In this document: positions 26,259 through 39,300 of the stretch, piece by piece
Position numbering within the stretch: position 1 is the first letter of the stretch
Layout of the letters: each line of letters starts with the position of its first letter
NCBI GenBank assembly: GCA_017590115.1
Contig: JAGGNK010006559.1
Span: forward strand, 9,227,784-9,291,783
DNA: 64,000 nt
Source of the DNA: Montifringilla adamsi
Taxonomy: Eukaryota > Chordata > Aves > Passeriformes > Passeridae
Direction: 5' to 3'
Program-made: the position numbers and the translations under genes
Notes under the pieces: generated by a model
Seen by the model: only the letters and a program-made list of their open reading frames with translations
Told to the model about the DNA's origin: nothing
The model's database searches: none

Positions 26259-26260
<2 letters not shown>
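23796..26260. other. Mostly unique AT-rich DNA, no gene
   Basis: Apart from the A-rich tract at 24685-24776, this region shows no family. At 25193-25223 there is a GGTT/GGTC-rich patch, and a similar patch occurs at 57997-58028. Open frames are at most 85 codons and have no support. Confidence 0.5.
24685..24776. repeat. A-rich low-complexity tract
   Basis: An A-rich, C-interrupted tract (CCAAAACCAAAACAAAAAAAA type) ends in a run of A before CCGGCTG. It may be the degraded tail of a retroposon on the plus strand, but no upstream body could be identified. Confidence 0.8.
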
Positions 26261-26303
<43 letters not shown>

Positions 26304-26319
26304 TTTTTTTTTTTTTTTT
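26261..26319. repeat. Long poly(T) tract, 42 T + G + 16 T
   Basis: The tract could be the inverted poly(A) tail of a retroposed sequence on the minus strand. The 122-codon frame crossing it owes a Phe run to the homopolymer and is not a gene. A homopolymer of this length is also prone to error in short-read assembly. Confidence 0.95.
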
Positions 26320-26631
26320 GCTAGCCCTACGTGATTCTAAGGAGCAGACCTTTTATTCCTTTCTGGGATGTAGAATGCCAGTTTTAAATCTTATAGTATG
26401 CATTTTCTTGGCATTGTTAATACTATCAGAAAGATAACCATATACATGCTTAACCAAAGATAGGTAGATTCTCAAACAGCTGTTTGATTTATCCTGTCAT
26501 TTCTGGACAATTAATTGGCAGTGTGACACCGAATAAAAATGTTCTTTTCTTTAAAATTGCTAAATCTTTTATTACTCCTAATCTTGTTCAAATGGTGGAA
26601 ACAATGAAATGGGGAGAAAACAGGAAGGAAT

Positions 26632-27020
26632 AATCACAGAATCACATAATCCTTTAAGTTGAGATCCAAGATCATCAAGCTCAACTTGAAATGATCACCA
26701 CCTTGTCAAGCAGACTATAGCACTACATGACAGTTTCACCATTTGTTTTTCCAACATGTCCAGGGAGGGTGAGTCCACGACTTCTTTGGCCACTCCATTC
26801 CAACACTTAACAACCCTTTCCATGAAGATATTATTTCTGCTGCTCAGCCTGAACATCCTCTGGCACAGATTAAGGTTTTGTCTCCTTCTCCTGTCACTGG
26901 TTGCCTCAGAGAAGAGGCTGACACACACACCTTGATACAGCCTCCTCTCAGGCAGTTGTAGAAAGCTACCACAAGATGTCTTCCCATCATATCTTTTGGC
27001 CCTTAAAGATTGCAACAGTT
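26632..27020 (-). mobile_element. CR1 LINE 3'-end fragment
   Basis: The plus strand begins with ATCACAGAATCACATAATCC, the inverted CR1 terminus, then 'AAGTTGAGATCCAAGATCATC'. It continues through the inverted 'GTGAGTCCACGACTTCTTTGGCCACTCCATTCCAACACTTAACAACCCTTTCC' tail, a layout seen in several CR1 subfamilies. 'CTGCTCAGCCTGAACATCCTCTGGC' and 'GCCTCCTCTCAGGCAGTTGTAGAAAGC' follow in the expected order. It is 5'-truncated near 27020. The 106-codon minus-strand frame here runs in sense along the CR1 tail and is not a cellular gene. Confidence 0.85.
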
Positions 27021-28580
27021 GTCTGGTTTTCTTTCAATAGATTATAACATTTGGCTGTAGATAGATACGGATGATAGATGAAGTAAAATTTCATCATTAA
27101 ATGAAATATACCCTTGTGTATTTAAACTTGGAATTCATTCACATTTTAGTTCTTCTTGATGCTAGCAACATGTCAAGTTTTGACCCTCTGCTTGAGACTG
27201 CTATATTGGTAATTGTCCTGATGACTGACAGTCATGCAGGGTCTTCCTGACAGTAACTGATAATAGGAGATCATGTTCATGGCTCTTCTTTCAAATCTTG
27301 GCAATTTTGCAATTTATTAAAAAATGTGCTAAATGAGATTGCTCTCATCTTTGATGAATAAGATCTTCTCGTTAACTACACATATTTGAGTTTTATTTTC
27401 ATACCAAATACCAATAGCTGAATAGTGAGCAAAGAAAACAAAAATGCAATTACCCTGAATTTGGGAAGATAAGCATTCAAGCATTTCAGCATTTAAATTA
27501 TTGATATTAGTACCTGACATTTCTCTAGTTGCTCAGGGGTCTTTCTTTGACTTCTCTAGTTAACACTATTAATGTTTATTACCTGGAGAACTACTTATTA
27601 CCTTGAAGGGAAAATAATATTTAGTGACAACTGATATTCTCTTCTGCTCTCCCATGACAAGATTATACTTGTAGTTCTTTTTGGAAATTAACCTGCTGAC
27701 CTCACCCTTACTCATGCACAGCATTTGCTGTTACATATGTGAAGATCTGCTGGAGTCTTCTTCCTTATCACATAAAATAACAAATGGAAAATCCCACTGC
27801 ATAGGTTTGCCTTTGTGGAGTCTATTTGTATTTTAATTCTGCATGTAGAGATATCTCAGGATTTGACCTCATCCTTTTGCTGTGTTGAGGATGCTTCGTA
27901 TCACATATACTTACTTGATGGAATACGTATGTTCAATATGTTTCTTTTTTCTTTACAGAATTGAATAGGTAAGAAGCAGAGTATGGACTTACATTAGAAC
28001 ACTAGTTAAAAAATCTAATTTCTGAAGTGTGCAAAGTACCTGATGTATTTCAGTTCTCTACTTCACATATGAACACAAATTTGTGTTTTAGATGACTCTT
28101 CACTTAAATGGTTTGCCGATATTTTGCCTTCTTGTTCATTCCTACCTTGTCTGAAATGATAAGCTGACATAATATTAGCTAAATTTCACAAATATTAATG
28201 TCTCTTCATTTGCTACTGGGTACTGGGCTGCCTGTACATCAAATTACACAAAAGAAATTGCATTGATTTGCGCTACCAAAATGAGTTACTTCTCACCTAT
28301 ATTAACACAACCATTGAAAGCACATTAGCACAAAGACTAAAAGGTGAAAATGGCTAATTCAGTAGGACTTACTAAAGCAATAATTTGATCTAGAGGTCTA
28401 AAGTTGACCTAATTGAATGACTGTAGGTTTTTGAGAGGCAAGAGGAAGACATTCCATGGAGGTCAGGAAACTGGGGAAAAAGAAATGATCACTTGCTAAA
28501 ATCAAGCTAACCACTGTAGTTAATAGCACGTCTTTTCTTGGACAGATAATTTTGCTTTATACTGTCATCAAATAGCAAAA
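27021..28580. other. Unique AT-rich DNA, no gene
   Basis: At 27940-27975 a good acceptor (pyrimidine tract and TTTACAG) lies only 10 bases before a GTAAG donor. The enclosed 10 bases contain stops in two frames. I regard this as chance. Nothing else stands out. Confidence 0.5.
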
Positions 28581-28705
28581 CTTTGTCTTTTTTTGTTTGT
28601 TTGTTTGTTTGTTTTTGTTTTTGCTTTTTTTTTTTTTTTTTTGTTTTTTTTTTTTTTTTTTGGTTTTTTTATTTTGTTTTGTTTTGTTTTGTTTTTTATT
28701 TTGTT
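28581..28705. repeat. T-rich tract with TTTG and TTTTG units
   Basis: The stretch contains about five GTTT units, then two long T runs separated by single G bases, then about four TTTTG units. It resembles an inverted A-rich retroposon tail or a simple expansion. No retroposon body was recognised beside it. Confidence 0.95.
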
Positions 28706-30574
28706 CTCTTTTCTGAATGAATAAAGAACAGCACCACAGTCAGGTAACTCACTTATACAGTTTGTTCATTGTAAATCTTTTTTGGAGGCCAGGTTGCACA
28801 GCAACATTTAAAACACCATTACAGTGGTACTAATAATCACAATTGCCATAGCCCGTAGTGTTAACTAAATAATCTGGTGTACAGCTAAACTACTAACGCA
28901 GTTACCTTCCCTAAGCATATATCTGGAGTTTAAAGTAGGCTTTGTGAAGCTGATTTATACCTCATGACAAAGTACACCATCTTTTCCTCAGAATTCTGTA
29001 AGTATAACTAAGCAGAGAAACATTAAAGACAAAGAAAAATACAGCTAGATGGCCCCAAGTGTAATAACAGCTACATCTCTCAAGAAATAAATTACCCACA
29101 TGACATAGCAGACTATGGGAAATGAATAGGAGAAAATATATATCAGTAAATCAACAGAGGTTCAAACGGCATTATGCTGCATGTCTAGCTGAAAGAAAAT
29201 TCAGGGTAGTAGCTGACACTCTATCCTTTACTCTCCTTCATTTCCAGCTAGTGCCAAAATCATCTGTATCTGGGTTTTTTATGTTTTTTAGCAGGAAAAC
29301 TCTTTATCTTGTAAAGGGAGAATGACTTAATGGAAAGGTAAATAGCATTAACTATAGGATGGTGAAGTACTTTTATTCCTGAATCTGCAAGAGACATGCC
29401 ATGTGACCTTGGACAAATGCCTTAACTCTTCCATATCACAGTGTGTCCATGAAAATTCTAATTTGTGATCTATGGATGACTACAATAAATACATATTTTC
29501 AAGACTGCCAATGTCATTCACACGTATGTCCATTTTCAATAAAAATACATTTACAGCTTTTCAAAGCTTTTCCTTTTTCCCCCTGCTTCTTAATTTGCAA
29601 ATTTGTAATCAGAAGTTTGTAATTTGATTATCTATGCTTAAAAAATATCTCAAAAATATATTTTGATCTACCTAGGGAATCTCTATTAAACTACAATTTG
29701 AATTTGTATGATGTTGGCAGTTTCATCTCATGGTGGTCTGGGGGCAATTCTTGATTGACATAGACTTGTTCTGGTTTTATACTATTTAGAACCACTTCTG
29801 TGTCAATAGCTTTGAAAATAATACCTCAAATTTTTTCTTTCTTGGTGTGGCAGAATTCTCTGTTTCCAACCAGATACTCTAAACTGTGAGAATATTTCTG
29901 CTCTTTCTCATTTGAGAATATGAGGTTTACTGCAACTTCTCAACTAAATGCACAGACAACTGGATCTATATCTCATTTAATGCAATTCAAAGTAATACCA
30001 CTGATTTTAATATAACTAGAAATATTGAATTCATGGAGGCCTAAAAAAAATCCAGTGATGTAGTTCCAAATAGATACACAAAATAGTCCAGATTTAAAAA
30101 AAAAAAATATATTTTCAATAGGAAATAGCGTATAAATGCCAATAATCTTGTACATACTGGCCATTTCAGAGGAAAAACAAATCAGAACAAAACACAAGTA
30201 GTCCTTATTCTCAATAATCAGGCTTTCCAGTCATCTCTGCAGAAATAATTTTAAAATATCAATGAATGATCCCAATAAACTATAGAATTTTTTCTCTATC
30301 TTGTTAATGCCTACTGCCTAGTAAAGAATTTTTGGGCACTTCACTGCCTCTCTTGATAGGTCTATCACATCTGTGGGATATAAAAAAAGAATGCAATGGT
30401 AACATCTAGTCAGAAAACAGCTGAAAGCTACCAAATGTTCTGAACTTTGACTTGCAGTTTTTTGGCTCTTAACATGTTTATTTTATGCTCTTTCTGAGAA
30501 ACACTGAATTTTGACATTCCAGCTTTGGCAAAATGGTATCGTCGGAATTTTCCTCTCACTAAGTGGCCTCAGCA
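28706..30574. other. Unique AT-rich DNA, no gene
   Basis: Open frames are at most 74 codons and unsupported. No element or splice-site arrangement stands out. Confidence 0.5.
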
Positions 30575-30800
30575 TGTCAATGTATCCTGAAGGGAGTACG
30601 CTGGCTCCCTGTCAAACATCAAATTGAATTTCAAATTGCTTTGATGGCTTATAAGGCAGTGCAGTTTGAGAAGTATGTATTTATCAGAATTGCTTTCTCT
30701 GCATGAGCCCAGTCTCTCTTTGAGACCATAAAAAGCAAGTAAATTGGCAATTCTGGAATGTGCAGGATGGTGAAATCTCAGGAACACATATTTAGCTGTT
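30575..30800 (+). mobile_element. Ancient L2-like LINE relic (C-terminal part of ORF2)
   Basis: A plus-strand frame open from 30587 to a TGA at 30704 reads Leu-x-x-x-x-Trp-Leu-Pro-Val-Lys-x-x-Ile-x-Phe, then Ile-Ala-Leu-Met-Ala-Tyr-Lys-Ala. That is the signature near the C-terminus of L2-clade LINE reverse transcriptase proteins ('LHWLPV..RI.FKI....YKAL'). After the stop, a shifted or decayed stretch to about 30800 may continue the same domain. No terminus or target-site duplication is visible, as expected for an old copy. CR1 proteins normally lack this motif, so the element is distinct from the CR1 fragments here. A related LINE clade that shares the motif is possible. Confidence 0.6.
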
Positions 30801-30914
30801 TTACCACTCAAATATGTAATTGATTCTGTGACAGGGGCCTATAATGTAACTTGATCCTGTCATATTTATGTAGCATTTCAGACATCTCTAAATGATGAAC
30901 AGTATTTCTTTGTC

Positions 30915-30985
30915 ACTACATTCATTAATGATCTAGGCCAAGACACAGGAACTGACCTTGCAACACACTTTTAAGGGATGGAATC
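30915..30985 (+). mobile_element. Possible short CR1-like reverse transcriptase remnant
   Basis: TTCATTAATGATCTAGG at about 30921 translates as Phe-Ile-Asn-Asp-Leu, the motif that precedes the catalytic FADD box in CR1 reverse transcriptase, followed by ACTGACCTTGC-like sequence. The similarity is short and the catalytic box is not recognisable, so it may be coincidence or a separate very old LINE scrap. Confidence 0.25.
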
Positions 30986-33900
30986 TGCTATCCAGGACAT
31001 ACCATAGCTGAAAGGGAAAAGACAGGTTGCTGTCTGAGGTGTTGGAATGTCTGTGCTTAAAGTTGACCTACGATTGCACAAAGGACTTTATATAGTGTCC
31101 ATAGGAAAGCTATGACCAGCGCACAAGACATACAGAGTTCTTTACATATGCTCAGAGGTTTCTTATTTGCAGATACTGAGCCCAGAGCAACAGACAACCC
31201 TGTTTAAAATTCATCTCCTTTAGTACCTTTCAACTCAAAGGCTTAATGTCTAAGTCAATACATTTAAATTTAAAGTATATCTGAATAAGGGACTGAGCAA
31301 ATAAAAAGCCTTTCATGCATCAGAAAATACTCAGTGAAAGTATTTATTGTTTAATTTTACCATTGTGAAACCCTGTTTGCCTTGACTTTTGGGCTAGAAT
31401 ATGTTGGTCACATAACACTAATTGGATTTCTGAGCTTCTGAAAGCATTTACAAAATCTAAAGGCACTTTCCAAGAATAAAACTCTCTTTTAATGGGAAAA
31501 GAGTGTTAGAACGGGATCTGCAAGCCTTCTATCAAATCATCCATTTATGCATGATTTTAAATATGAGGATGACCCCAAATACTTTCAAAGGTAGCAATGA
31601 AATTTTGTTGCCAGTGTTGTCTTTCATTCATCTCTATCTATTAGAAGTCATTGATATTTAATAAAATTGTATAGATCAGGAAATAAAATGAAACACTAAC
31701 TATCCCCACTTTGTTACAGATATTTATAAAATTAAAAGATGAAGCTTCAACATGAAGAGTATGGGATGAACTAGAGAGATGTGAAAAGAACAACAGCAGT
31801 AAAATTATATTCAGTTTGGATATGCGTTTGATTTTTTTCCCTATCTTAGAGTCCACCTCTAGTCTTCTTTTATTTGGTGTTCTTATTCAAGGGACCCCCA
31901 GAATGTATAAAATGAGATTTATTTATTCTGCCAATATTATAACTTCTCTCTGTGTGTGTTCGTATATTTAATAACATAGATTTCTTTCAAAATTCAAGGA
32001 TTTTTTAAACCATTTATCAATAACTACCCTAACAGTTAATTTAATTTTTTGAAAACATCTCCCACCTATATTAAACTAACAGAACAATATTTTCTAAAGC
32101 CTCTTAGAAATGTCTTTGAACAGAAAATATGCCCTATTATTTTGCAATATGCAAAGACAAAATGATGAAAACAAAGAATTTTGCCAGTAAGAATGACACG
32201 TATTATAGAATAGTGAAAGGTGAATAATAAGAAATGTGTAAAATAATTTTCCATTCCCAAAAAAACAAGCCAACAAGGAATTATAAAATTAAACATAATT
32301 CAATCTAATTTTTTTTACCAAGCTGCATTCTATCATGTATTCTCGTTCTGACTCTCCCAAACTGTGGAAAAAGACTTGTTTCACAAAAATAAATGTTATG
32401 TATTTTATAACAGCTAACACAGTAAGTTGTTGGTCTCAGATGAAGGAGCTTAATAATTATAACAATAAATATTTTTCAACCTTTCAAATAAAGGTCTTTC
32501 TGGCAAGGTAAAATTATTTTTAAATGGTATTATTTATTCTTAAAAACAAATATAAATGCTTTGCTGACATTTTCAACATGACTATCAATCTCCATTAAAG
32601 TTCTTTTAAGGGCTTTAGATTTTATAATGAGACAGGATGATTGCATTTTCAATGAAAAAAGACTGCATGCTTTCTTAACAAGCATCTATGAGTTAAGTAA
32701 AAAAAGATGGAAATGTTTTCTATCTGTCAAAGAACAAAAATTAATTAAAATATCAGAAAAGCATTTCAAAATTATAAAAATAGAAATATGCATTCTTGAT
32801 AAATTTCTTAAGAAAAATTATTTCAAAAGTTTTTTTTTTTGTTTTCTTTTGTTAACTGAATTTACTTACGTATAAAATATTTTAAAGTTGCGATTCTCAT
32901 TCTTTGAGTATGACATATTTTGCAAGATATATCTGTAGCATGCTGCCAGATTTGCTTGATAACTATAGAATTCCCTATTTCTATACGTATATTTCATCCT
33001 GAATATGGCAGATATGGCCCATTAACTGGCAATAGAAACTCTTTTTTCAGTCAAGACAATTTCAGCAAGTACCATCTGACACATATGGAAAGTTATCACA
33101 CAAGCAGGTTAAATGTCAGCCAGCCAACTTGTTATATAATGATGTGCACATTGACTGGTAGGTAAACAGTTCAACTTATGTGACAAAAAAGGGGTAAAAA
33201 AATGCTTAGTTTAAGTGCCACAAAGCAATTAGCAAACATTGTAAACAAACTGAGACCAGTACTTCAAGCTCATTGGGTCTTTTTGACAAATCATTTGACT
33301 ACAGTCTTGGAAAGAACTTTTGTATCCTTTTAAAAAAGGTTTTAATGGTGAGTATTCATTAAATAAATTCTTTAAAATTATTACTGTTTTTCTTCTTTTA
33401 AGAAATATTCCATTAAATTTTCTGTTAATTAGGAACAGCAGTTGCAAAAAGCAAATCAGAATGACTAGATACACACATCTTTTGTAAAACCCTGGAAAAC
33501 AAAGTGTTCTAGAGATGTTATTGCCATACATATGCAATCAGTTCCACTTAAAATAATTATGCTCTAGCATTTCTATTCTATAAAAGCATAAAGAGCTCTC
33601 AGCTGAGATTAGTCTCTTCTTCTCACAGAAGATGTGCAAACATGTAGACAGAGGACATAATGCATACTCTATGGACATGAAGACAGTCTCATAGACAGAA
33701 AAAAATAAATGCAGGGATTAACAAAATTACTGTCTTAAGTTTATAGAAAATATGTTTTTAAGTGAGACCTGTAGCATTTTTCCAAACTCCATCATGCAGT
33801 CTTATGCCACCCTGAGGAAAGACTTTGAGCAATAACAACTAACCTTCCTGGATTCTGGGGAAACCAAAAGGGTCTTGTTGCCTGCTGGATGATATGATCT

Positions 33901-36231
33901 GGATTTCAGAATATTGTTAAGATCTCTATTGTGTGCTAGAAAAACAGTAAATCAGTGGCTCAGCCAGGAATAGAAGACAGATTTATAAACTATTGTCTTT
34001 ATCTTCTAAACTATAGTGTAACATCCAAACAAGGGAGTGAAAGATAATATTTTCATTAGCATGTATTATATAACCTGTAGACTCAGAAATTTGTTTCTGT
34101 AACCTACTGAGGTGTCTGATAATATAATATTTCCCCGATAATTAGCTTTAATTTCTGTGAAAATTAGAGGTACTCAATATTTTGCAAGAGTGAAACAAGA
34201 AAACTAAATCTATAGGTTACACACAACATTGTCCCAGTAGAACCATCTTGGTATCTAGCAACCAAAATACAGCCTTATAAAAGCTCCTTAGAATTTAGTA
34301 GGTACTTCTTAAAATTAGTGAAATTTGATCCAGTTTAAATATTTTTCATTTATTCTGGTAAAAGTACATTTTGCAGAAGAGAGTTTAGTATGATCAGTTA
34401 AAATATGTATTTATACCACCAAAATAAAGCTCCTCACATTTAACATAATAATGTATTTTAAGTCCATTATAAACTCTCCAGATAAATTGAATTACTTGAC
34501 CATAAAACTCTTGGAAAAACAATTAAAAGGATTGATTCACAAATTAGAGGAGGTATATCGCTTCCACATCTGTTCTTCCAATAACACTGAATTTCAAGTG
34601 AAAAAAATATATTGTATTCCTGTAATTTTTTTTCTGATTTGTTTCTTCATCTACAATAAGACCTTCAACAATAGGACTTACAGATATCATAACAACTTGA
34701 TTTAATTTTCTTCTTAAAATATACTTCCCAAGATGTTCCCTCATAGATATCAAACACAGTAGAACCTTTTCAGACAAGGTAATTTTCTTCAAATTCCATA
34801 TGAAGAAATAAGATATTCTATTTTGTCGTATCTGTTGGCTTATCTGTTTTCAGTAGTCCCATATATTTGTCTAGAAGTTAGTGAAGATCTTAAAGGTAGG
34901 TCTCAGTCAGTGCAACATATACTTCTACAAAGGGCCTGAAGATAATAGGCTGCAGAAATTCTGAATTCCAAAACATGTTTAATTAATTACAGAGATATAT
35001 ATCTGCATTTTTAGTGATTGGATTGGCTTGGTTTTTTGGTTGTTGGGGATTTTTTACACAAAAAACTCTCTAACACATACCACGGGAAGTGAATAATATG
35101 CTGTGGAAATGACACGGAGGAATTCCCTGGAAATGCACTAGTTCACAGGTAAACACAGGAAATCACCAGCAATCAACCTTAGCCAAAGTGTTGCTCTTTA
35201 TGGCAAAGATTAATGGACCCATGGCTTTATTTCAGAGTCAAGGCACTGAGGATCTGTGTAAACAGGCAAAGACAGTCCCCATCTGCAAAAATCTTGTCCC
35301 CAGACTGTGGTGAAGAGGAAATATAGGAGTGAAATCTGGCGGGTTCTGGGTGATGAGAGCCTTTCTGCAGCACAGGCAAGGTTGGAAGAACCAGCAGTGC
35401 CCCAGAGAATGGCATCACCCCAGCCCTACTGACCGTGTGAGAGAGCACTCAGGGGCTGGTCTGACACAGTTGCTTTGCTGAGCAAGCCAGTAAAAAGGAA
35501 GAGTATGGAAGAGTGCAGCTAAGTCCTTTGTTACCTGTTCTGACTGTTCTTGAGTATTAAATTATTTTTTTTTCCCTTACTGATTTTTTCCCTTGCCTAT
35601 TGAATTGATTTTGTTAAAAACAAAATTGAAAATGTTTTTGAAAGAAGCATGAAAAGCTAAGACATATAGATATTTATAATACATTTTGGTTAATAAACCA
35701 CATCTTGCTTATTTATTATTTGTTATTTATGTTTGGTTTATTTTCTTTTTTTGGCCAGACGAATCCAGCCCTAGATAAAACACAATTCCACTTTTCCCAT
35801 TTTCTTTCATCTCTCTGACAAGTGTCAAAACACTTCTGTCCATCATTTCTTGATGGCACAAAACATCAGTTAAAAGTTTCAAGTTATAATAATAACATAA
35901 AATATGCAAACATAAAGATTGTCAGAAAAATTGCAGTGCAGCTAGCACTGCAATTACAAGCAAGTATGCTCTCATAAGGAGGCTTCCTAGCCTCAGAAGA
36001 CTTAAAATACTGGTATGGATTCATAAATTAAATGTAGGAAATTGCTTCCAAGGAGGTGGTAGGGAAAAAACTTTTAAAATACCCGGGTTATTAACAAATA
36101 CGCCACTTTCTCCTTATTATCATCTCTTTGAGAAACAATATTTTCCAGCCTGTGACACACAGTGGTAAAAGATATAGCAAGAATATAGCAAGAAAAAAAC
36201 TCTCTAACTTTCCATTTTACATTCTGGTACT

Positions 36232-36233
<2 letters not shown>
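30986..36233. other. Unique AT-rich DNA with one GC-richer block, no gene
   Basis: Frames up to 102 codons occur, many on both strands at once, and none has a recognisable domain. Between about 35090 and 35520 the sequence is visibly richer in G and C than its surroundings and lacks long A/T runs. It could be an unrecognised element, a regulatory block or an old insertion. A 73-codon minus-strand frame there is unsupported. Confidence 0.5.

Positions 36234-36282
<49 letters not shown>
36234..36282. repeat. Pure 49-T homopolymer
   Basis: An uninterrupted run of 49 T immediately precedes sequencing-adapter sequence. Its junction with the adapter indicates that it is at least partly artefactual. 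Confidence 0.97.
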
Positions 36283-36283
<1 letters not shown>

Positions 36284-36315
36284 AAGAGCACACGTCTGAC
36301 TGGAGTTCAGACGTG
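36283..36315. other. Illumina TruSeq adapter sequence, fused in both orientations (assembly artefact)
   Basis: GAAGAGCACACGTCTG (36283-36298) is identical to part of the Illumina TruSeq indexed adapter. It is followed directly by ACTGGAGTTCAGACGTG (36299-36315), which is part of the reverse complement of the same adapter. The two pieces form a near-palindrome, as expected when adapter-dimer or read-through sequence enters an assembly. It is not biological sequence. The join between 36233 and 36316 should not be trusted, and the 62-codon frame crossing it is spurious. Confidence 0.95.
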
Positions 36316-39300
36316 ATCAGCACAGAGGCGTTCAAAAGCTCATTAACAAATCCTCAGAGTGTGAGATGGTGCCTAGAAAAGGCTACAAGGAGTCAGGGGT
36401 GGGTCAGTCATGACAAGGACTCTTAATCTTACTGTGCACTATGCTCCATTAACAGTTCCAACTGCTGAAGCAATCCAGAACCAGGGAGGGGGATATGTGG
36501 CTTCACGCTCCAGAATCCCTCTTTCTGAAGGGTTGCTCTTTGTTCTGTTAATCTGAACTAGAGCAGACTTACTGAACCATCCCACCGTGTGTATATTAAA
36601 TGTGTACCTCTGAGGGAGTGTTCATATCATAATTACAGAATCTGTAGCAAAAGGCATGGGGAATAACAATGTAATTTTAATAATCATACATATAGCCATT
36701 GCAGATTCAAGCAAAACACTATACTGACAGAAAATATTTCAAAATTAGTGCTATATATTTCTCTAGAGAAAGATAATTATCTGTGCTTCTTTACTGTTTT
36801 ATAATGGCTATTTTGTTAAATATTTCAATGAATTTTTATTTTATAAAGTAGAAGAAAATTAATTGCACTATAATTTAAACAAATATGTCTCTAGGCACTG
36901 TTTCTGTGCTCCTTTCTTTTGAGAAAAAAATCTTTAAACTCTCAAGAAATATTCCTTTGCTGCAACTGTCCATATTTAAAATATAAGAATAACTAAAAAT
37001 TCTCCATTAACATAAAAATAAGGAAACATTGAATTTCAGTCATGGAATAGCATGGATGAGAATGAGAAAATGTCATATATGTTTTTAATTTATCCTCAGT
37101 AAACCTCATGTGCTTTGTTAAAAAGTCTTAAAATAGATTGGTTAGTACTGCATTATTTGAAAATATTCAATAAAAATATTTAAAATTATTCTGCTCCTGT
37201 AAAAAGAAACCTACAAAAAAGTCACAATACTTGTTGTTTCTGATGCCAACAATTATACTAAAAATAAATCAAGAAAGAAACCCAGAAAGATAATATAGCT
37301 GTGGTTTCTCTATTTAGTCAAAACGTTGCCCTTACACTTCTGAAAATCATTAAGGATTCTTATATGAAAAGGAAAAACACAGAAAATTGTTGTGATAAAG
37401 GATTTAATAATAAGAAAATATGTATGTGTACATGAACCACCCCTAACAATATAAGATTACTTTTTTTCTGGCCTTAGCTGGACATCATCTGCTCATTAAT
37501 TCAGATTAACAAATGGGAGTTCATGGCGTTATGTTTGAGGGTGACATATCTGGGACATATTTGAAAACCATAGCATCATCAACAATGTTGGCATATGGTA
37601 AGTGCTACGATGGTTGAACTTCCCCATTTCAGGGTTAGCATAGGTCATAAATCTGCCCAGACAAATACTGAAAAATAAGATTTTTCTCTGGATACGTGCA
37701 CTCATTTTTCTTGTCTTACTTGCACGAAAAAATATGTAAATGTGAATGAAAAAATACAAAATATGCAATTCTAGTTTCATGTAATCTGGTAACAAACCTT
37801 TTAATTTCATTTGGGCTGCTTTCTATGACAAATATAATAAATATAATTTAATGTATAGTATATTTTATTATAAAGATTATACTGCAGCTGTATCAAGTAC
37901 ATTAAAATGTAGCCAAAACACACGTCCTGCCTCCTTGTCTTTGCTTAAGTTTTAGATGAATTATGAAACCTTAAAATGCAGTTGTAATTTTCTTCACCAT
38001 AGCAGCAGATGTCTTTCACATGTCTTGCAGCTTACCCAACCTGTAGTCCAAAGTAAACAGCCTTTGTTTCTGATGCAATTTCTGGGAAAGACCAATTCCC
38101 TTGAAACTAAAGAAAATAAGGCTGGTTTCTTTACTCAAAGAGTAATCTGCCATGGACAAATATTTGTAAACAGAAGTAAACCCTAAACAAAGTTAAAAAC
38201 CAAGGTAGCTCAGGTTATCAAGTAGATACCTAAGCAAACCTGACACTGTATGTCCACAGGCCTGACAGGATGCTTCCACAAAGGATGAGAGAGCTAACTG
38301 ATGTAATTTCATGGTCACTTTCAATAAGATTTGAATGATCCTAATGAATGGGAGAGGTTCCTAATGAATAAAGGCTTAAGGATATTAATTTGAGTTTTGA
38401 GATATCTTAAATATGTCCCATGAAGTTGGATCATCCAGTGTGCTTAATTTATACACTCAACAGCATATGAGACCTTTTTTATGCTCTTAGAATCAGTGTT
38501 ACTTTTTTAGTTTAGATAGGCCGAAATGGGATATTTAATTTTAACTTGTTGCTGAAGATTATCAGATCCTGAAAGGTCAGTGTGGATTTCATAAAGCATG
38601 CAAATTTATACCAGCTAAGACAATAGCCCATTGGCACTGAAACCCCTGCCTTCCTTGTGTTTCCGTATCCTGCTGAGTGAAGAAGGTTAACTTGTCATTG
38701 GCTGGATCATTAACTTTTTGGAGAGAGATTTTTGAATGCTCTCATACATAAATTTACATGGCAAGATGAACTTCTCAACTCCATAAAGTAGACATTTCAG
38801 AGTCTCCCAAGGACAGCATTTGGAAATCAGCATTTTGATAAGCAAGTGGGTTTTTTTCAGAATGTAATTTTGAAAAGGCACTGAAATGCCGTTGCTGAGG
38901 TATAGGGATGATGGATGTGTGAGGTAAACAGAGAAGAAAATGTTCTCTTTGTTTGCTTCATGAAAAGGATAACACTCCCCAGAGACAAATTTGTTTAACA
39001 TTTGTGAAGCAACAAACAGGCTACAAATAGTTGCTACTTTTTTTAAAATTATGTTTTGAAAGAAAAGTGCAATGGAAACAAGAATGAAGTCCTACCATGT
39101 CTTTTTGTTTGTATTCAAATAATGTCATAGAAGCTCAATGCAACTGTATACTGTCATAATTTTCCCACATTTCACCTGTTCTATCCTACTGTCCTGTAAA
39201 CTTCAACAGCACTATGCATCTGCAGCTACATGCACCAGCTTTTTGACAGCAATTAAAATTGGCATGTAGAGGCATTCTGAGATGAAATCTTATAATTGAC

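Noticed and set aside
26069..26437. 122-codon plus-strand open frame
   Set aside because: Its length depends on a poly(T) tract read as polyphenylalanine; flanks show no family similarity.
27940..27975. Acceptor and donor bracketing 10 bases (AATTGAATAG)
   Set aside because: Too short for an exon, stops in two phases, and similar pairs occur by chance on the minus strand.
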